This document shows positions 18,621-29,100 of a stretch of 64,000 nucleotides of DNA, one piece after another (position 1 is the stretch's first letter; each line of letters begins with the position of its first letter). A program made the translations under genes and the position numbers. The notes beneath the pieces were generated by a model that saw nothing but the letters and a program-made list of their open reading frames with translations, was not told the origin of the DNA and searched no databases. Source of the stretch: Cellulomonas sp. ES6 (GTDB taxonomy: Bacteria; Actinomycetota; Actinomycetes; Actinomycetales; Cellulomonadaceae); the NCBI RefSeq assembly GCF_030053835.1, contig NZ_CP125655.1:2666001-2730000 (forward strand), read 5' to 3'.

Positions 18621-19643
18621 ATGGCGCACGGCATCGTCGACGTGGCCCGGGCAGCCGGGGTGTCCACCGCGACCGTGTCGCGCGCCCTGCGGGGCCTGCC
18701 GAACGTCACCGCCGCCACGCGCGAGCGGGTCCGCCGGGCCGCCGACGAGCTCGGCTACGTGCCGTCGCCGTCGGCCTCGTCGCTCGCGTCGGGCCGCACC
18801 CGCACCATCGGCCTGATCACGCCCTGGGTCGCGCACTGGTTCTTCGCCCACGTCATCGAGGGCGCGGAGCGGGCGCTGCGGGTCGAGGACTTCGACGCCC
18901 TGCTGTACACGTTCGAGCTGAGCCGCGACGTGCGGCGGCTGCGCGTTGACCCGGACGTGCTGCGGCGGCGGGTGGACGGGGTGCTCGTGGTCGGCCTGCC
19001 CCTCGAGGCCGAGGAGGTCGCGGCGCTCGAGGGCCTCGGCTACCCGCTGGTGTTCGTGGGCGCGGGCGCGCCGGGCCGCGTCACGGTCGGGCTGGACGAC
19101 GTGGCGACCGCGCGCACGGCGGTCGCGCACCTGGCGGACCTCGGGCACCGGACGATCGCGCACCTGTCGGGCGAGCCCGACGACTGCCTGCCCTGGTCCC
19201 CGGCGGTGCGGCGCGCGGCCGGCTGGCGCGCCGAGATGGCCGCCCGCGGCCTCCCGGTCGAGGGGCTGGAGGTGCACGGGCACTTCGACGTGGCGGGCGG
19301 GCGGGCGTCGATGCACGCCCTGCTCGACCGCCGCCCGGACGTCACGGCGGTGTTCGCGGCGTCGGACGAGATGGCGATGGGCGCGATCCTCGCGCTGCGC
19401 GACCGGGGCCTGCGGGTGCCCGGCGACGTGTCGGTGGTCGGGGTCGACGGGCACGAGATGGCCGAGCACCTCGACCTGACGACGATGGCGCAGAACGCGC
19501 ACGACCAGGGCGTCACCGCGGCCTCGATGCTGCTCGAGATGATCACCGGCGCGCCGGTGCCGCGGGAGGTGCTGTTCCCGACGACGCTGGTGGAGCGCGG
19601 GTCCACCGCCCGGGTGCGTGACCAAATCGTGACCGGTCCGTAG
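18621..19643 (+). CDS. LacI family transcriptional regulator of the adjacent sugar importer
   Basis: A 340-residue repressor. The N-terminal HTH is IVDVARAAGVSTATVSRAL (residues about 5-23), with the hinge helix near PSASSLASGRT. The periplasmic-binding-like effector domain follows. It is close to the CelR/CebR-type regulators that sense disaccharides, but the effector is not predictable. The gene ends about 100 bases before the ABC-importer operon, with a LacI-type palindrome between (19668-19683), so that operon is its probable target. The ATG at 18621 is the start; upstream in-frame sequence lacks protein character. Confidence 0.9.
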   Translation: MAHGIVDVARAAGVSTATVSRALRGLPNVTAATRERVRRAADELGYVPSPSASSLASGRTRTIGLITPWVAHWFFAHVIEGAERALRVEDFDALLYTFELSRDVRRLRVDPDVLRRRVDGVLVVGLPLEAEEVAALEGLGYPLVFVGAGAPGRVTVGLDDVATARTAVAHLADLGHRTIAHLSGEPDDCLPWSPAVRRAAGWRAEMAARGLPVEGLEVHGHFDVAGGRASMHALLDRRPDVTAVFAASDEMAMGAILALRDRGLRVPGDVSVVGVDGHEMAEHLDLTTMAQNAHDQGVTAASMLLEMITGAPVPREVLFPTTLVERGSTARVRDQIVTGP

Positions 19644-19667
19644 CCCGGAACCGGTTGTGCGCCAGCC

Positions 19668-19683
19668 ATGTAAACGCTTGCAT
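19668..19683. promoter_or_regulatory. LacI-type operator before the sugar ABC importer
   Basis: ATGTAAACGCTTGCAT is a 16-base imperfect palindrome around a central CG, the form bound by LacI/CcpA-like regulators. It lies 62 bases before the solute-binding protein start. A second small palindrome, AACCGGTT, lies about 12 bases further upstream. Confidence 0.6.
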
Positions 19684-19744
19684 AGGGGGCACGGACCGGG
19701 CGTACCCGCCGCGGTCGGCAACCACGACGAGGTGGAGGCACAGC

Positions 19745-21133
19745 ATGACCAGGATTCGTCGACGCCGGGCAGGCGTCGTCGTCGCCGGCGGGCTCGGGTT
19801 CGCGCTCGCGCTGACGGCATGTTCCGGGGGTGACTCGGGCGACGAGAGCACGGGGGGCGGCGGCGGGGACACCGGCGCGTCGTCCGAGATCGACTGCTCC
19901 GCCTACGACGAGTTCGGCGACCTCGACGGCACCACGGTGACCGTCTACACGTCGATCGTCGAGCCCGAGCAGAAGACCCAGGAGGACTCGTACACCCCGT
20001 TCGAGGAGTGCACCGGCGTCACGGTGGAGTACGAGGGCTCCCGCGAGTTCGAGGCCCAGCTGCTCGTCCGCATCCAGGCCGGCAACGCCCCGGACATCGC
20101 GTACCTGCCGCAGCCCGGCCTGCTGAAGACGATCGTCCAGGACTTCCCGGACGCGATCGTCCCGGCGCCCGACGCGACCGCGGCCAACGTGGACGAGTTC
20201 TTCTCCGAGTCGTGGAAGGACTACGGGTCGGTCGACGGCACGTTCTACGCCGCCCCGCTCGGCGCCAACGCGAAGTCGTTCGTCTGGTACTCGCCGGCGA
20301 TGTTCGAGGACGCCGGGTACGACATCCCGGAGACCTGGGACGACATGATGGACCTGTCCCAGCAGATCGTCGACGACGGCGCCATGCCGTGGTGCGCGGG
20401 CGTGGAGTCCGGCGACGCCACCGGCTGGCCGGGCACCGACTGGGTCGAGGACGTCATGCTCCGCACCGCGGGCCCCGACGTCTACGACCAGTGGTACACC
20501 CACGAGATCCCGTTCAACGACCCGCAGGTCAACGAGGCCTTCGACACGGTCGGCGAGATCCTCAAGAACCCAGACTACGTGAACGCGGGCCTCGGCGGCG
20601 TGGACTCCATCGCCACCACCCCGTGGACGGACGCGGGCTTCCCGATCCTCGACGGCACCTGCTGGATGCACCGCGCGGCGAACTTCTACGCCACGCAGTG
20701 GCCGGAGGGCACCGAGGTCGCGCCGGACGGTGACGTCTACGCGTTCTACCTGCCGACCAACCAGACCGACATCAAGCCGGTGCTCGGCGGCGGCGAGTTC
20801 GTGGCGGCCTTCAACGACCGTCCCGAGGTCCAGGCGTTCCAGACCTACCTGTCCTCCGCGGACTGGGCCAACGCCAAGGCCAAGGCCACCCCGATGGGCG
20901 GCTGGGTCAGCGCGAACAACGGGCTCGACACCGAGAACCTCGCCACCGACTTCGACAAGCTGTCGGCCGAGATCCTCTCCGACCCCGACGCCGTCATCCG
21001 GTTCGACGCGTCCGACCTGATGCCCGGCGAGGTCGGTGCCGGCACCTTCTGGACCGGCATCGTCAACTGGCTGACGGGCTCCTCCACCGAGGAGGTCACG
21101 GACGCGATCGAGGCCTCCTGGCCGTCGTCCTGA
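19745..21133 (+). CDS. Sugar ABC transporter solute-binding lipoprotein (AglE-like)
   Basis: A 462-residue exported receptor. The lipoprotein signal ends in LALTACSGG, with the lipidated Cys in a LTAC lipobox, and is followed by an acidic Gly-rich linker. The mature part is an extracellular binding fold (TVTVYTSIVEPEQ, NAPDIAYLPQPGLLKTIV). It resembles alpha-glucoside binding proteins of AglE type. GGTGGAGGCACAGC precedes the ATG. It is first in an operon with two permeases. Confidence 0.88.
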   Translation: MTRIRRRRAGVVVAGGLGFALALTACSGGDSGDESTGGGGGDTGASSEIDCSAYDEFGDLDGTTVTVYTSIVEPEQKTQEDSYTPFEECTGVTVEYEGSREFEAQLLVRIQAGNAPDIAYLPQPGLLKTIVQDFPDAIVPAPDATAANVDEFFSESWKDYGSVDGTFYAAPLGANAKSFVWYSPAMFEDAGYDIPETWDDMMDLSQQIVDDGAMPWCAGVESGDATGWPGTDWVEDVMLRTAGPDVYDQWYTHEIPFNDPQVNEAFDTVGEILKNPDYVNAGLGGVDSIATTPWTDAGFPILDGTCWMHRAANFYATQWPEGTEVAPDGDVYAFYLPTNQTDIKPVLGGGEFVAAFNDRPEVQAFQTYLSSADWANAKAKATPMGGWVSANNGLDTENLATDFDKLSAEILSDPDAVIRFDASDLMPGEVGAGTFWTGIVNWLTGSSTEEVTDAIEASWPSS

Positions 21134-21232
21134 CCTGCACGGTCGACATCACCTGATCGGCAAGCGGCCTGCTCGGCCGGCCGGGGGTACGCCCCCGCCG
21201 GCCGGGCAGGCCGACGTGGCTCGGAGGGGCAC

Positions 21233-22222
21233 ATGGACTGGCTGACGCAAGCATCGACGCCTGGCGAGAAGTTCGCCCTCATGGGGTTCGCCATCGTCCT
21301 GTTCGTCGTCGTGATGGGGGCGATCCTCTTCCTGGTGGACCGCCCCAAGAGGATCCCGCGCTGGGTGGTGGCCACGGCGTTCGCAGGCCCGGCGCTGCTG
21401 CTGCTGGCCTTCGGGCTGGTGCGGCCGGCGCTCATCACGTTCTGGAACTCGTTCTTCGACAAGCGCGGCAACGAGTTCATCGGGCTCGACAACTACCAGC
21501 GCGCCCTGACCGAGGGGCAGTTCCAGAGCGTCCTGGTCAACACCGCGATGTGGGTGGTCCTGGTGCCGCTGCTGTCCACCGGCATCGGCCTGGTGTACGC
21601 GGTGCTGGTGGACCGGACGCGGTTCGAGAAGCTCGCCAAGGCGCTCGTGTTCGTGCCGATGGCGATCTCGATGGTGGGCGCGTCGATCATCTGGAAGTTC
21701 GTCTACGAGTTCAAGCCGAACCAGCCCGGGGTCAAGCAGACGGGTCTGCTCAACCAGGTGCTGGTGTGGATCGGCCTCGAACCCCAGCAGTTCCTCATCA
21801 ACTCGCCGTGGAACACCATGTTCCTCATCGTCGTGATGGTGTGGATCCAGACCGGTTTCGCGATGACCGTGCTCTCCGCGGCCATCAAGGCGATCCCGGA
21901 CGACATCGTCGAGGCCGCGCGCCTCGACGGGCTCGGCGGCATGCGGATGTTCCGCTACATCACGGTGCCGTCCATCCGACCCGCGATGGTCGTCGTGCTG
22001 ACCACCATCGCCATCGGCACGCTCAAGGTCTTCGACATCGTCCGCACCATGACCGGCGGGCAGTTCAACACGCAGGTCATCGCGAACGAGTTCTACACGC
22101 AGTCCTTCCGGCAGAACAACCAGGGCCTGGGTGCCGCGCTCGCGGTGATCCTGTTCATCCTGGTGATCCCGATCGTGATCTACAACGTGCGGCAGCTGCG
22201 GAAGGCGGAGGAGATCCGATGA
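21233..22222 (+). CDS. Sugar ABC transporter permease (AglF-like)
   Basis: A 329-residue inner-membrane permease with seven or eight helices. The first helix (FALMGFAIVLFVVVMGAILFL) is an extra N-terminal segment typical of AglF-type alpha-glucoside permeases. The EAA loop that contacts the ATPase reads IVEAARLDGLGGMRMFRYITVP. The stop overlaps the next start as ATGA. No ATPase gene is present, so a shared MsiK-type ATPase is inferred. Confidence 0.9.
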   Translation: MDWLTQASTPGEKFALMGFAIVLFVVVMGAILFLVDRPKRIPRWVVATAFAGPALLLLAFGLVRPALITFWNSFFDKRGNEFIGLDNYQRALTEGQFQSVLVNTAMWVVLVPLLSTGIGLVYAVLVDRTRFEKLAKALVFVPMAISMVGASIIWKFVYEFKPNQPGVKQTGLLNQVLVWIGLEPQQFLINSPWNTMFLIVVMVWIQTGFAMTVLSAAIKAIPDDIVEAARLDGLGGMRMFRYITVPSIRPAMVVVLTTIAIGTLKVFDIVRTMTGGQFNTQVIANEFYTQSFRQNNQGLGAALAVILFILVIPIVIYNVRQLRKAEEIR

Positions 22223-23196
22223 CGTCCACACCCCCGCCCCCCGTGGTCCCGACGGCCGCCGCGCTCGACGAGGCGGCCTCCGGGACCGGCTCGACGTCCG
22301 TCGGCGCGCGCCGGCTCAGCCGCCTCGAGCGCCGGGCCATCGCCACCAAGGGCAAGCTGTCGTCCCCCTGGGCCTCGTTCGCGGCGATCCTCATCGCGAT
22401 CCTGTGGACGATCCCCTCGATCGGCCTGCTCGTCACGTCGTTCCGGCCCGAGCTCGACATCCGCCGCTCCGGCTGGTGGACGGTGTTCGGCGGGCTGTTC
22501 AGCGGCGAGTCCGAGTTCACGCTCGACAACTACGACCAGGCGCTGTTCGGCTCCGGCGCGAACCTGGCGACGTACTTCGTCAACTCGTTCGTCATCACGA
22601 TCCCCGCGGTGGTCATCCCGATCACCATCGCGCTGCTCGCGGCGTACGCGTTCGCGTGGATCGACTTCAAGGGCCGCGAGTTCCTGTTCGTCGCCGTCTT
22701 CGCGCTCCAGATCGTCCCGCTCCAGGTGGCGCTGGTGCCGCTGCTGCGGGACTACGTGAGCGTCGGCGTCGAGGGGTCGTTCTGGACGGTGTGGCTGTCG
22801 CACTCGATCTTCGCGCTGCCCCTGGCGATCTTCCTGCTCCACAACTTCATGAAGGAGATCCCGTCGTCGCTCGTCGAGGCGGCGCGGGTCGACGGCGCGG
22901 GCCACGTGAAGATCTTCTTCCGGGTGCTCCTGCCGCTCCTGGTGCCGGCCATCGCGGCGTTCGGCATCTTCCAGTTCCTGTGGGTGTGGAACGACCTGCT
23001 GGTCGGTCTGACGTTCGCCAACCCGACGTCGCGGCCGCTGACCGTGGCGGTCGCCGAGATGGCGGGCACCCGCGGCGGCGACTGGCACGTGCTCACGGCC
23101 GGCGCGTTCATCTCGATGGTCGTGCCGCTGATCGTGTTCATCTCGCTGCAGCGGTACTTCGTGCGCGGCCTGCTCGCGGGGTCCGTGAAGGGCTGA
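22219..23196 (+). CDS. Sugar ABC transporter permease (AglG-like)
   Basis: A 325-residue partner permease. A polar Pro/Ala-rich N-terminus of about 45 residues is followed by about six helices. The EAA loop is LVEAARVDGAGHVKIFFRVLLP. It ends with the usual FVRGLLAGSVKG tail of this subfamily. It is translationally coupled to the upstream permease (four-base overlap) and followed six bases later by a strong terminator. Confidence 0.9.
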   Translation: MTSTPPPPVVPTAAALDEAASGTGSTSVGARRLSRLERRAIATKGKLSSPWASFAAILIAILWTIPSIGLLVTSFRPELDIRRSGWWTVFGGLFSGESEFTLDNYDQALFGSGANLATYFVNSFVITIPAVVIPITIALLAAYAFAWIDFKGREFLFVAVFALQIVPLQVALVPLLRDYVSVGVEGSFWTVWLSHSIFALPLAIFLLHNFMKEIPSSLVEAARVDGAGHVKIFFRVLLPLLVPAIAAFGIFQFLWVWNDLLVGLTFANPTSRPLTVAVAEMAGTRGGDWHVLTAGAFISMVVPLIVFISLQRYFVRGLLAGSVKG

Positions 23197-23201
23197 CCGG
23201 C

Positions 23202-23236
23202 CGACGCCCCGGTGCGCACGTGGCACCGGGGCGTCG
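23202..23236 (+). terminator. Strong hairpin terminator of the sugar importer operon
   Basis: A perfect 14-bp stem: CGACGCCCCGGTGC (23202-23215) pairs with GCACCGGGGCGTCG (23223-23236) across a seven-base loop, six bases after the permease stop. There is no U-run. Confidence 0.75.
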
Positions 23237-23269
23237 TGCTGCCCGCGCGGTGCGTAGAGTGCGACGTCG

Positions 23270-24310
23270 ATGCGCGCGACGACGGAGGGGACGCCCTCGG
23301 CACCCGGGGAGCCGGCCGCGCCGGGGTCGCGGGCGGACGGCGGACCGGGCGGTGGCGCCGGCGCGGGCGGTGGTGGCGGCGGGGCGCTCGCGCGGGTCCC
23401 GGCGCCCGCGCTGTTCCTCGTCTCCGGCCTCGCGCAGTACGGCGGCGCCGCCCTGGCGGTGGCGCTGTTCGCCGTCGTCCCGTCCCCGACGGTGGCGTGG
23501 CTGCGGATCGCGGTCGCGGCGCTCGTGCTGCTCGCGTGGCGCCGGCCGTGGCGCGCCCGCTGGACCCGCGGGGACCTCGGTGCGGCCGCGCTGTTCGGGG
23601 TGGTGCTCGCGGCCATGAACGTGACGTTCTACGTGGCGATCGACGTGCTGCCGCTGGGCACCGCCGTGGCGATCGAGTTCATCGGCCCGGTCGCGGTCGC
23701 GGCCGTCACCGGGCGGACGTGGCGGGAGCGGCTCGGCATCGTCGTGGCCGCGGCCGGTGTCGTGGCGCTCGCCGGCGTGGAGCTGCGCGGCGGCGGGGAG
23801 GACAGCCTGCGCGGGCTCGTCGCCATCGGCCTGGCCGCGGCGTGCTGGGCCGGGTACATCCTGCTCGGGCGGCGCGTGGCGCAGGGCAGTGCGCGCCGGC
23901 GGCGGTCCCTGGCGGACGGGGACGCCGGCACCGCGCCCGCGCGGCCCGACGGGATCACCTCGCTGGCCGTCGGCATGACCACGGGTGCGCTGGTCGGCGC
24001 CCCGTTCCTCGCCGCACCGGCGGCGCCCGTCCTGCACGACGCGCGCCTCGCGCTCGCGGTGCTCGGGATCGCGGTGCTGTCGTCCGTCGTGCCCTACGCG
24101 ATCGAGCAGGTGGTGCTGCGCCGGGTCACCGCCGCGACGTTCGCGGTCCTGCTGGCGATGCTGCCGGCGACGGCGGCCGTGGTCGGGGCGGTCGCGCTGC
24201 GGCAGTGGCCGCACGGGTGGGAGGTCGTCGGGCTGGCGTGCGTGTCGGTCGCGATCGTGCTCACCGCGCGCAGGCGCGCCCCGGAGCCCGGACCGGCCGA
24301 CGCCGCGTGA
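23270..24310 (+). CDS. EamA/DMT family transporter (RhtA-like exporter)
   Basis: A 346-residue drug/metabolite transporter with about ten helices in two EamA halves. A Gly/Ala-rich disordered N-terminus of about 40 residues comes first. Similar proteins (RhtA) export threonine, homoserine or purines. Visible family segments are TVAWLRIAVAALVLLAW, MNVTFYVAIDVLPLGTAVAIEF and VLSSVVPYAIEQVVLRR. A TAGAGT -10 (23255-23260) lies nine bases before the ATG. Confidence 0.88.
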   Translation: MRATTEGTPSAPGEPAAPGSRADGGPGGGAGAGGGGGGALARVPAPALFLVSGLAQYGGAALAVALFAVVPSPTVAWLRIAVAALVLLAWRRPWRARWTRGDLGAAALFGVVLAAMNVTFYVAIDVLPLGTAVAIEFIGPVAVAAVTGRTWRERLGIVVAAAGVVALAGVELRGGGEDSLRGLVAIGLAAACWAGYILLGRRVAQGSARRRRSLADGDAGTAPARPDGITSLAVGMTTGALVGAPFLAAPAAPVLHDARLALAVLGIAVLSSVVPYAIEQVVLRRVTAATFAVLLAMLPATAAVVGAVALRQWPHGWEVVGLACVSVAIVLTARRRAPEPGPADAA

Positions 24311-24340
24311 CCGACCGAGGCCGCCCGACCGGCGGGGGCG

Positions 24341-24910
24341 TCAGAGGTACTGCCCGGGTCCCTGCTCGCCCGGGCCCGCGGCGGCGCCGGGCGCACCCGG
24401 CACCCCCGTGCCATGACCCCCGGGCAGGGCGCGGCGCATCTGCGTGAGCTGCGCCTGCGCGGCCATCTGCTGGGCGACCAGCGCCGTCTGGATGCCGTGG
24501 AACAGGCCCTCGAGCCAGCCCACGAGCTGCGCCTGCGCGATCCGCAGCTCCGCGTCGCTCGGGGTCTGCTCGTCGGCGAACGGCAGCGTGATGCGGTGCA
24601 GCTCGTCGATGAGCTCGGGGGACAGGCCGTCCTCCAGCTCGTGCAGGGACCGCTCGTGCACCTCGGCGAGGCGCGCGCGGGCCGCCTCGTCGAGCGGGGC
24701 GCTGCGCACCTCCTCGAGCAGCTGCTTGATCATCGTGCCGATCCGCATCACCTTCGCGGGCTCGCCGACGACGGCGGCCGGGTCCTCGGCGGCGTCCTGC
24801 GGCGCGCCGGACGGGCCGTCGGGCGCGCCGGGTGCCCGCTCCGTGCCGGGGTCGTCGCCGCCGAGCACGACGATGCGCGGGTTCCGGCCGGGGGTGCTGG
24901 GCTCGCTCAT
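24341..24910 (-). CDS. bpa: Bacterial proteasome activator (Bpa)
   Basis: A 189-residue member of the Bpa/DUF2587 family, ATP-independent ring activators that open the 20S proteasome gate in actinobacteria. A disordered N-terminus is followed by a helical core (VMRIGTMIKQLLEEV, HERSLHELEDGLSPEL, AQLVGWLEGLFHGIQTAL). A Gly-rich tail ends GQYL, the C-terminal gate-docking motif. Its presence implies a proteasome elsewhere in the genome. ATG at 24908-24910; the frame continues upstream but only as an antisense shadow. Confidence 0.92.
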   Translation of the reverse strand: MSEPSTPGRNPRIVVLGGDDPGTERAPGAPDGPSGAPQDAAEDPAAVVGEPAKVMRIGTMIKQLLEEVRSAPLDEAARARLAEVHERSLHELEDGLSPELIDELHRITLPFADEQTPSDAELRIAQAQLVGWLEGLFHGIQTALVAQQMAAQAQLTQMRRALPGGHGTGVPGAPGAAAGPGEQGPGQYL

Positions 24911-24996
24911 GCCACCATCCTCTCGCGCGCGGCCCGGAGCGGCACCTGCCCCGGCCCGCTCGGGCGGGCCGGGGCCGGACGCGACGGCCCGGGGCG

Positions 24997-25980
24997 TCAG
25001 GTCGTGAGCACGACCTTGCCGAAGACCTCGCCCGAGTCGAGCAGCCGGTGCGCGTCCCCGGCCCGCTCCAGCGGCAGCCGGGCGTGGACCACCGGCCGGA
25101 GCCGGCCGTCCGCGAGCAGGGGCCAGGCGTGCGCGCGGACGTCCGCGACGATCCGGGTCCGCTCGGCGAGCGGGCGGGACCGCAGCGTCGTGCCGATGAC
25201 GCTGGCCCGCCGGGCGAGGAGCAGCCCCAGGTCGATCTCCCCGCGCGTCCCGCGCTGCGTGCCGATGACGACCAGGCGCCCGCCCGTCGCGAGCGCCGCG
25301 AGGTTCGTCGCGAGGCCGCCGGCGCCGAGCACGTCCAGCACGACGTCCGCGCCGTGGCCGTCCGTGGCCTCCCGGACCGCGGCGGCGACGTCGGCGGTGC
25401 GGTGGTCGACGACCGTGCGGGCGCCGAGCTCCCGGCAGCGGGCCGCGCGCCCGGGCCCGCCCGCCGTGGCCACGACGTGCGCCCCGAGCGCCGCCCCGAG
25501 CTGGACCGCCACCGACCCGACGCCCCCGGAGCCGCCCTGCACCAGCAGCGTGTCGCCGGCGCGCAGCCGCCCCGCGTCCACGAGGTTCGACCAGGCGGTG
25601 CACACCGCCTCCGGCAGCCCGGCGGCGTCGACGAGGTCGATCCCGTCCGGCACGGGCAGCAGCAGGCCGGCGTTCACCGCCGCGGCCGTGGCGTACCCGC
25701 CACCGGGCAGCAGGGCGGCGACCCGGGCGCCGAGCGGCCAGGCGGCGGCGTCGACGCCCGGGCCGTGACCGGCGACCTCGCCGGAGATCTCGAGCCCCGG
25801 CCAGTCGGGCGCGCCGGCGGGCGGCGGGTAGTGCCCCTGCCGCTGCAGGACGTCCGCGCGGTTCACGCCCGCGGCGGCGGTGCGGACCAGCACCTCGCCC
25901 GGGCCGGGCACCGGGTCGGGGCGGTCCGCGACCGCGAGCTGCTCCGGACCACCCGGACGGACGACCTCGACGACGCGCAC
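24997..25980 (-). CDS. NAD(P)H-quinone oxidoreductase-like zinc-independent MDR protein
   Basis: A 327-residue medium-chain dehydrogenase/reductase close to the PIG3/QOR group. The N-terminal domain has AAAGVNRADVLQRQGHYPPP. The Rossmann motif is LLVQGGSGGVGSVAVQL. The zinc-ligand Cys residues of alcohol dehydrogenases are absent. It probably reduces quinones with NADPH. The GTG start is six bases after TAGCCT (25987-25992), another leaderless arrangement. Confidence 0.9.
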   Translation of the reverse strand: MRVVEVVRPGGPEQLAVADRPDPVPGPGEVLVRTAAAGVNRADVLQRQGHYPPPAGAPDWPGLEISGEVAGHGPGVDAAAWPLGARVAALLPGGGYATAAAVNAGLLLPVPDGIDLVDAAGLPEAVCTAWSNLVDAGRLRAGDTLLVQGGSGGVGSVAVQLGAALGAHVVATAGGPGRAARCRELGARTVVDHRTADVAAAVREATDGHGADVVLDVLGAGGLATNLAALATGGRLVVIGTQRGTRGEIDLGLLLARRASVIGTTLRSRPLAERTRIVADVRAHAWPLLADGRLRPVVHARLPLERAGDAHRLLDSGEVFGKVVLTT

Positions 25981-26189
25981 CCGCCCAGGCTACGCACGGG
26001 CCGGGTGACCGCCGCGGTCGGCGGCACCGGTCACCCGTCCGGACGACCCGGGCACGCCTCCCGAGCCCCCGGCCGGGAAGAATCCACGCGGAGCGCTCAT
26101 GTCCGGGCCCCGGCGCGCCGATGCATGTCGGACGGGGGGCGCCGCCACGGGCCCCCGCGGGCGACCAGGGACTCGGGAGGCAGGTCGAC

Positions 26190-29100
26190 ATGCTGCGCAG
26201 GCTCGGCATCCGCGCCAAGGTGCTGGCGGTCCTCGCGGTGCCCGTGCTCGTCCTGCTGCTCGCCGCGGGGTACATCGCCGCGCAGTCCGTCGACGAGGCC
26301 CGCACCGCGGCGACCGTCCGCGACATCGTGGCCACCCTGCCGCAGTACTCCCGCGCGGCCCAGGCGCTGCAGCAGGAGCGCACCCTGTCCGTGCAGGAGG
26401 CCAGCGACAGCGCGCTCGGCGGCAACCTCACCGTGTCGCGCTCCGCGACGGACGACGCGATCGCGGCCCTGGGCGTCGCGCTGCGGTCGGTCGACCTGTC
26501 GGCGCTGGACGCCCGCGTGGCCGACGCGGTGACGAACGCCAGCAACCAGCACACCCGCCTCATCGAGATCCGCGACCGCGTGGACGCCGGCTCCATCCCG
26601 CCGTCGCTGGTCGACAGCAACTACACCGACATCGTCCGGGCGGACAACCAGGTGCCCGTCACGGTGGCGGAGACGCTCTCCGAGCGGTCCCTGGCGAGCC
26701 GCATGTCGGCGTTCGGCGCGGTCGCCGACACGATCGAGCAGGTGCTGCGCGCCCAGCCGGTCGCCGCCGACGTGATCGCGACCGACGGCGCCGACGGCGC
26801 ACAGGTGCGCGAGCTCGCCTCCCTGTTCGCCGTGCAGGACCAGGCGCGCGACGAGGCGCGGTCGATCACGAACACCCTGCGCCTGCCCGGCCTGCAGCTC
26901 GCCTCGCGCGACGCCGACCTCACGGCGATGCAGCTCGCCCTGGAGTCCGGCAACCCCGAGACGATCGCCGAGGTCGACCCCACCCGGTGGAACTCGCTGG
27001 TGAACGCCGAGCTCGCGGTGCTGCGCCCCGTGGCGTCGGACGTGCTGGCCGCCGCGGGCGACCGCGCCGACACCATCGCGACGCAGGCCCAGGAGCAGGC
27101 CCTCATCACCGGCGGCGTCGCGGCCGTCGCGGCGGCGCTGTCCATCCTCATCGCGCTCGTCGTCTCCCGCGGCATCGTCGTCCCGCTGCGGCGCCTCACC
27201 GTCGCGGCCGGTCAGGTCCGCGAGGAGCTGCCGCGCCTCGTCGAGCAGGTGGCGGTGCCCGGTGAGACCCCCGACCTGACGCTGGCGAACCTGCCCGTGG
27301 AGTCGCGGGACGAGGTCGGGCGGCTCGCGCAGGCCTTCAACGACGTCAACGCCACCACCATCGAGGTCGCCCGCGAGCAGGCGGCGCTGCGCGGGTCGAT
27401 CGCGGAGATGTTCGTCAACGTCGCCCGCCGCGACCAGGTGCTGCTCGGTCGCCAGCTCGCGTTCATCGACTCCCTCGAGCGCTCGGAGGAGGACCCGGCG
27501 ACGCTGGCGAACCTGTTCCGGCTCGACCACCTCGCCACCCGCATGCGCCGCAACGCCGAGTCGCTGCTCGTGCTCGCCGGCATCGACTCCGGCCGCCGCC
27601 TGCGCGAGGCGATGCCGCTGTCGGACGTGGTCCGCACCGCGTCGTCCGAGATCGAGCAGTACGACCGCGTGCAGCTCGACCTCGGCGCCGACCCCCTGAT
27701 GCACGGCTTCAACGCCCTGGCCGCCGCGCACCTGCTCGCGGAGCTGCTCGAGAACGCCACCCTGTTCTCGGAGCCCGGCACGCCGGTGCAGGTCGCCACG
27801 GCCGTCGAGGACGACCACGTGGTGGTGCGCATCGCCGACCAGGGCCTCGGCATGGCCCCCGACGAGCTGTCCGCGGCGAACGCCACCATCCGGTCGACGT
27901 CGCCCACCGAGGCGCTCGGCGCCCAGCGGCTCGGCCTGTACGTGGTCGCCCGGCTGTCGCAGCGCCTCGGCGCGCGCGTCCGGCTGGAGCGGGCCCGGTC
28001 GACCGCGTCGTCCGGCACCCTCGCCGTCGTCGAGTTCCCCGTCGCGCTGTTCACGGCCCACGACCCGGCGCTCGCCGGCGGGCTCGCCGGGCCGCAGCGC
28101 GCCTCCGGCCCCGGGACGGGCGCGCTGCCCGCCGCCGAACCGCCCGTCGCCGTGCCCGTCGACCTCGCCGCGCTGACGGACGGCGCCACGCCGACGGGAC
28201 TGCCGCGCCGCCGCACGCCCGGGGCGTCGCCCGACGGGGCGCCGGCCGAGCAGGACGTGGTGCTGCCCGCGCCCGCCGAGGCGACCCTGTCCCCCGAGGT
28301 GGCCGCCGAGGCGGGCGGCTGGACGCCGATGGTCGCACCGGGCGGGGGGCCGGCCGCGCTCCCCAGCCGCGGTGCGGCGCTGCCGACCCGCGGCCCCGCG
28401 GGGGCCACCGAGACCCCCGGCGCCGGCGAGGACCCGACGGCCGCGGAGCGGACGCCCGCGGCCCCGCGCGGCGGCCTGTTCGCCGGCTTCCGCGGACGCG
28501 ACGCGCTCGCCGCCGGCGGTGCGCCGGTCGCCGCCGGTCCCGGCCCGGACGGACCCCTGCCCGGCGCGACCGCGGCGCCCGCCGAGGAGCCGTCCCTCCG
28601 GGAGGCCCCGGTCCCCGGGTGGCTCACGGACGTGCCGGAGGGCGACGGTGCGGCGTCCGCGTGGCCGCTGCCCGACACCCCCGCGGTGGCGGACGAGCCC
28701 GCTGCCGCCGCCCCCCCGGAGCCGGAGCCGCTCGTGGTCCCCGGCCTCGTGCCCGACGACCCCGCGCTCGAGTCGCAGGTCTGGGCCGGGACGGCGTTCG
28801 CGCCGCCGGACCCGTCGCGCTGGTCCGACGAGACGCAGGTCCTCCCGCCGCAGGGCACCACCCCCGCGACGACGCCGGCCCGGGACGACGTGCCCGGCGC
28901 CGCGTGGGCGTCGGGCGAGGGCGACGTGCCCGGCGCCGCGTGGGACGTCGAGACCGCCTGGCGGTCGGGGGAGCCCGGGGACGCCGTGGCCCCCGGAGCG
29001 GGTCCCGGCGTGCCGGGGCCGGTCGCGCCGGAGCCGTTCCCGCCGACCACGCCGGACCCGGTGGCGTCGGACGCGGTCGCGCCGGACGCGGTCGCGCCGG

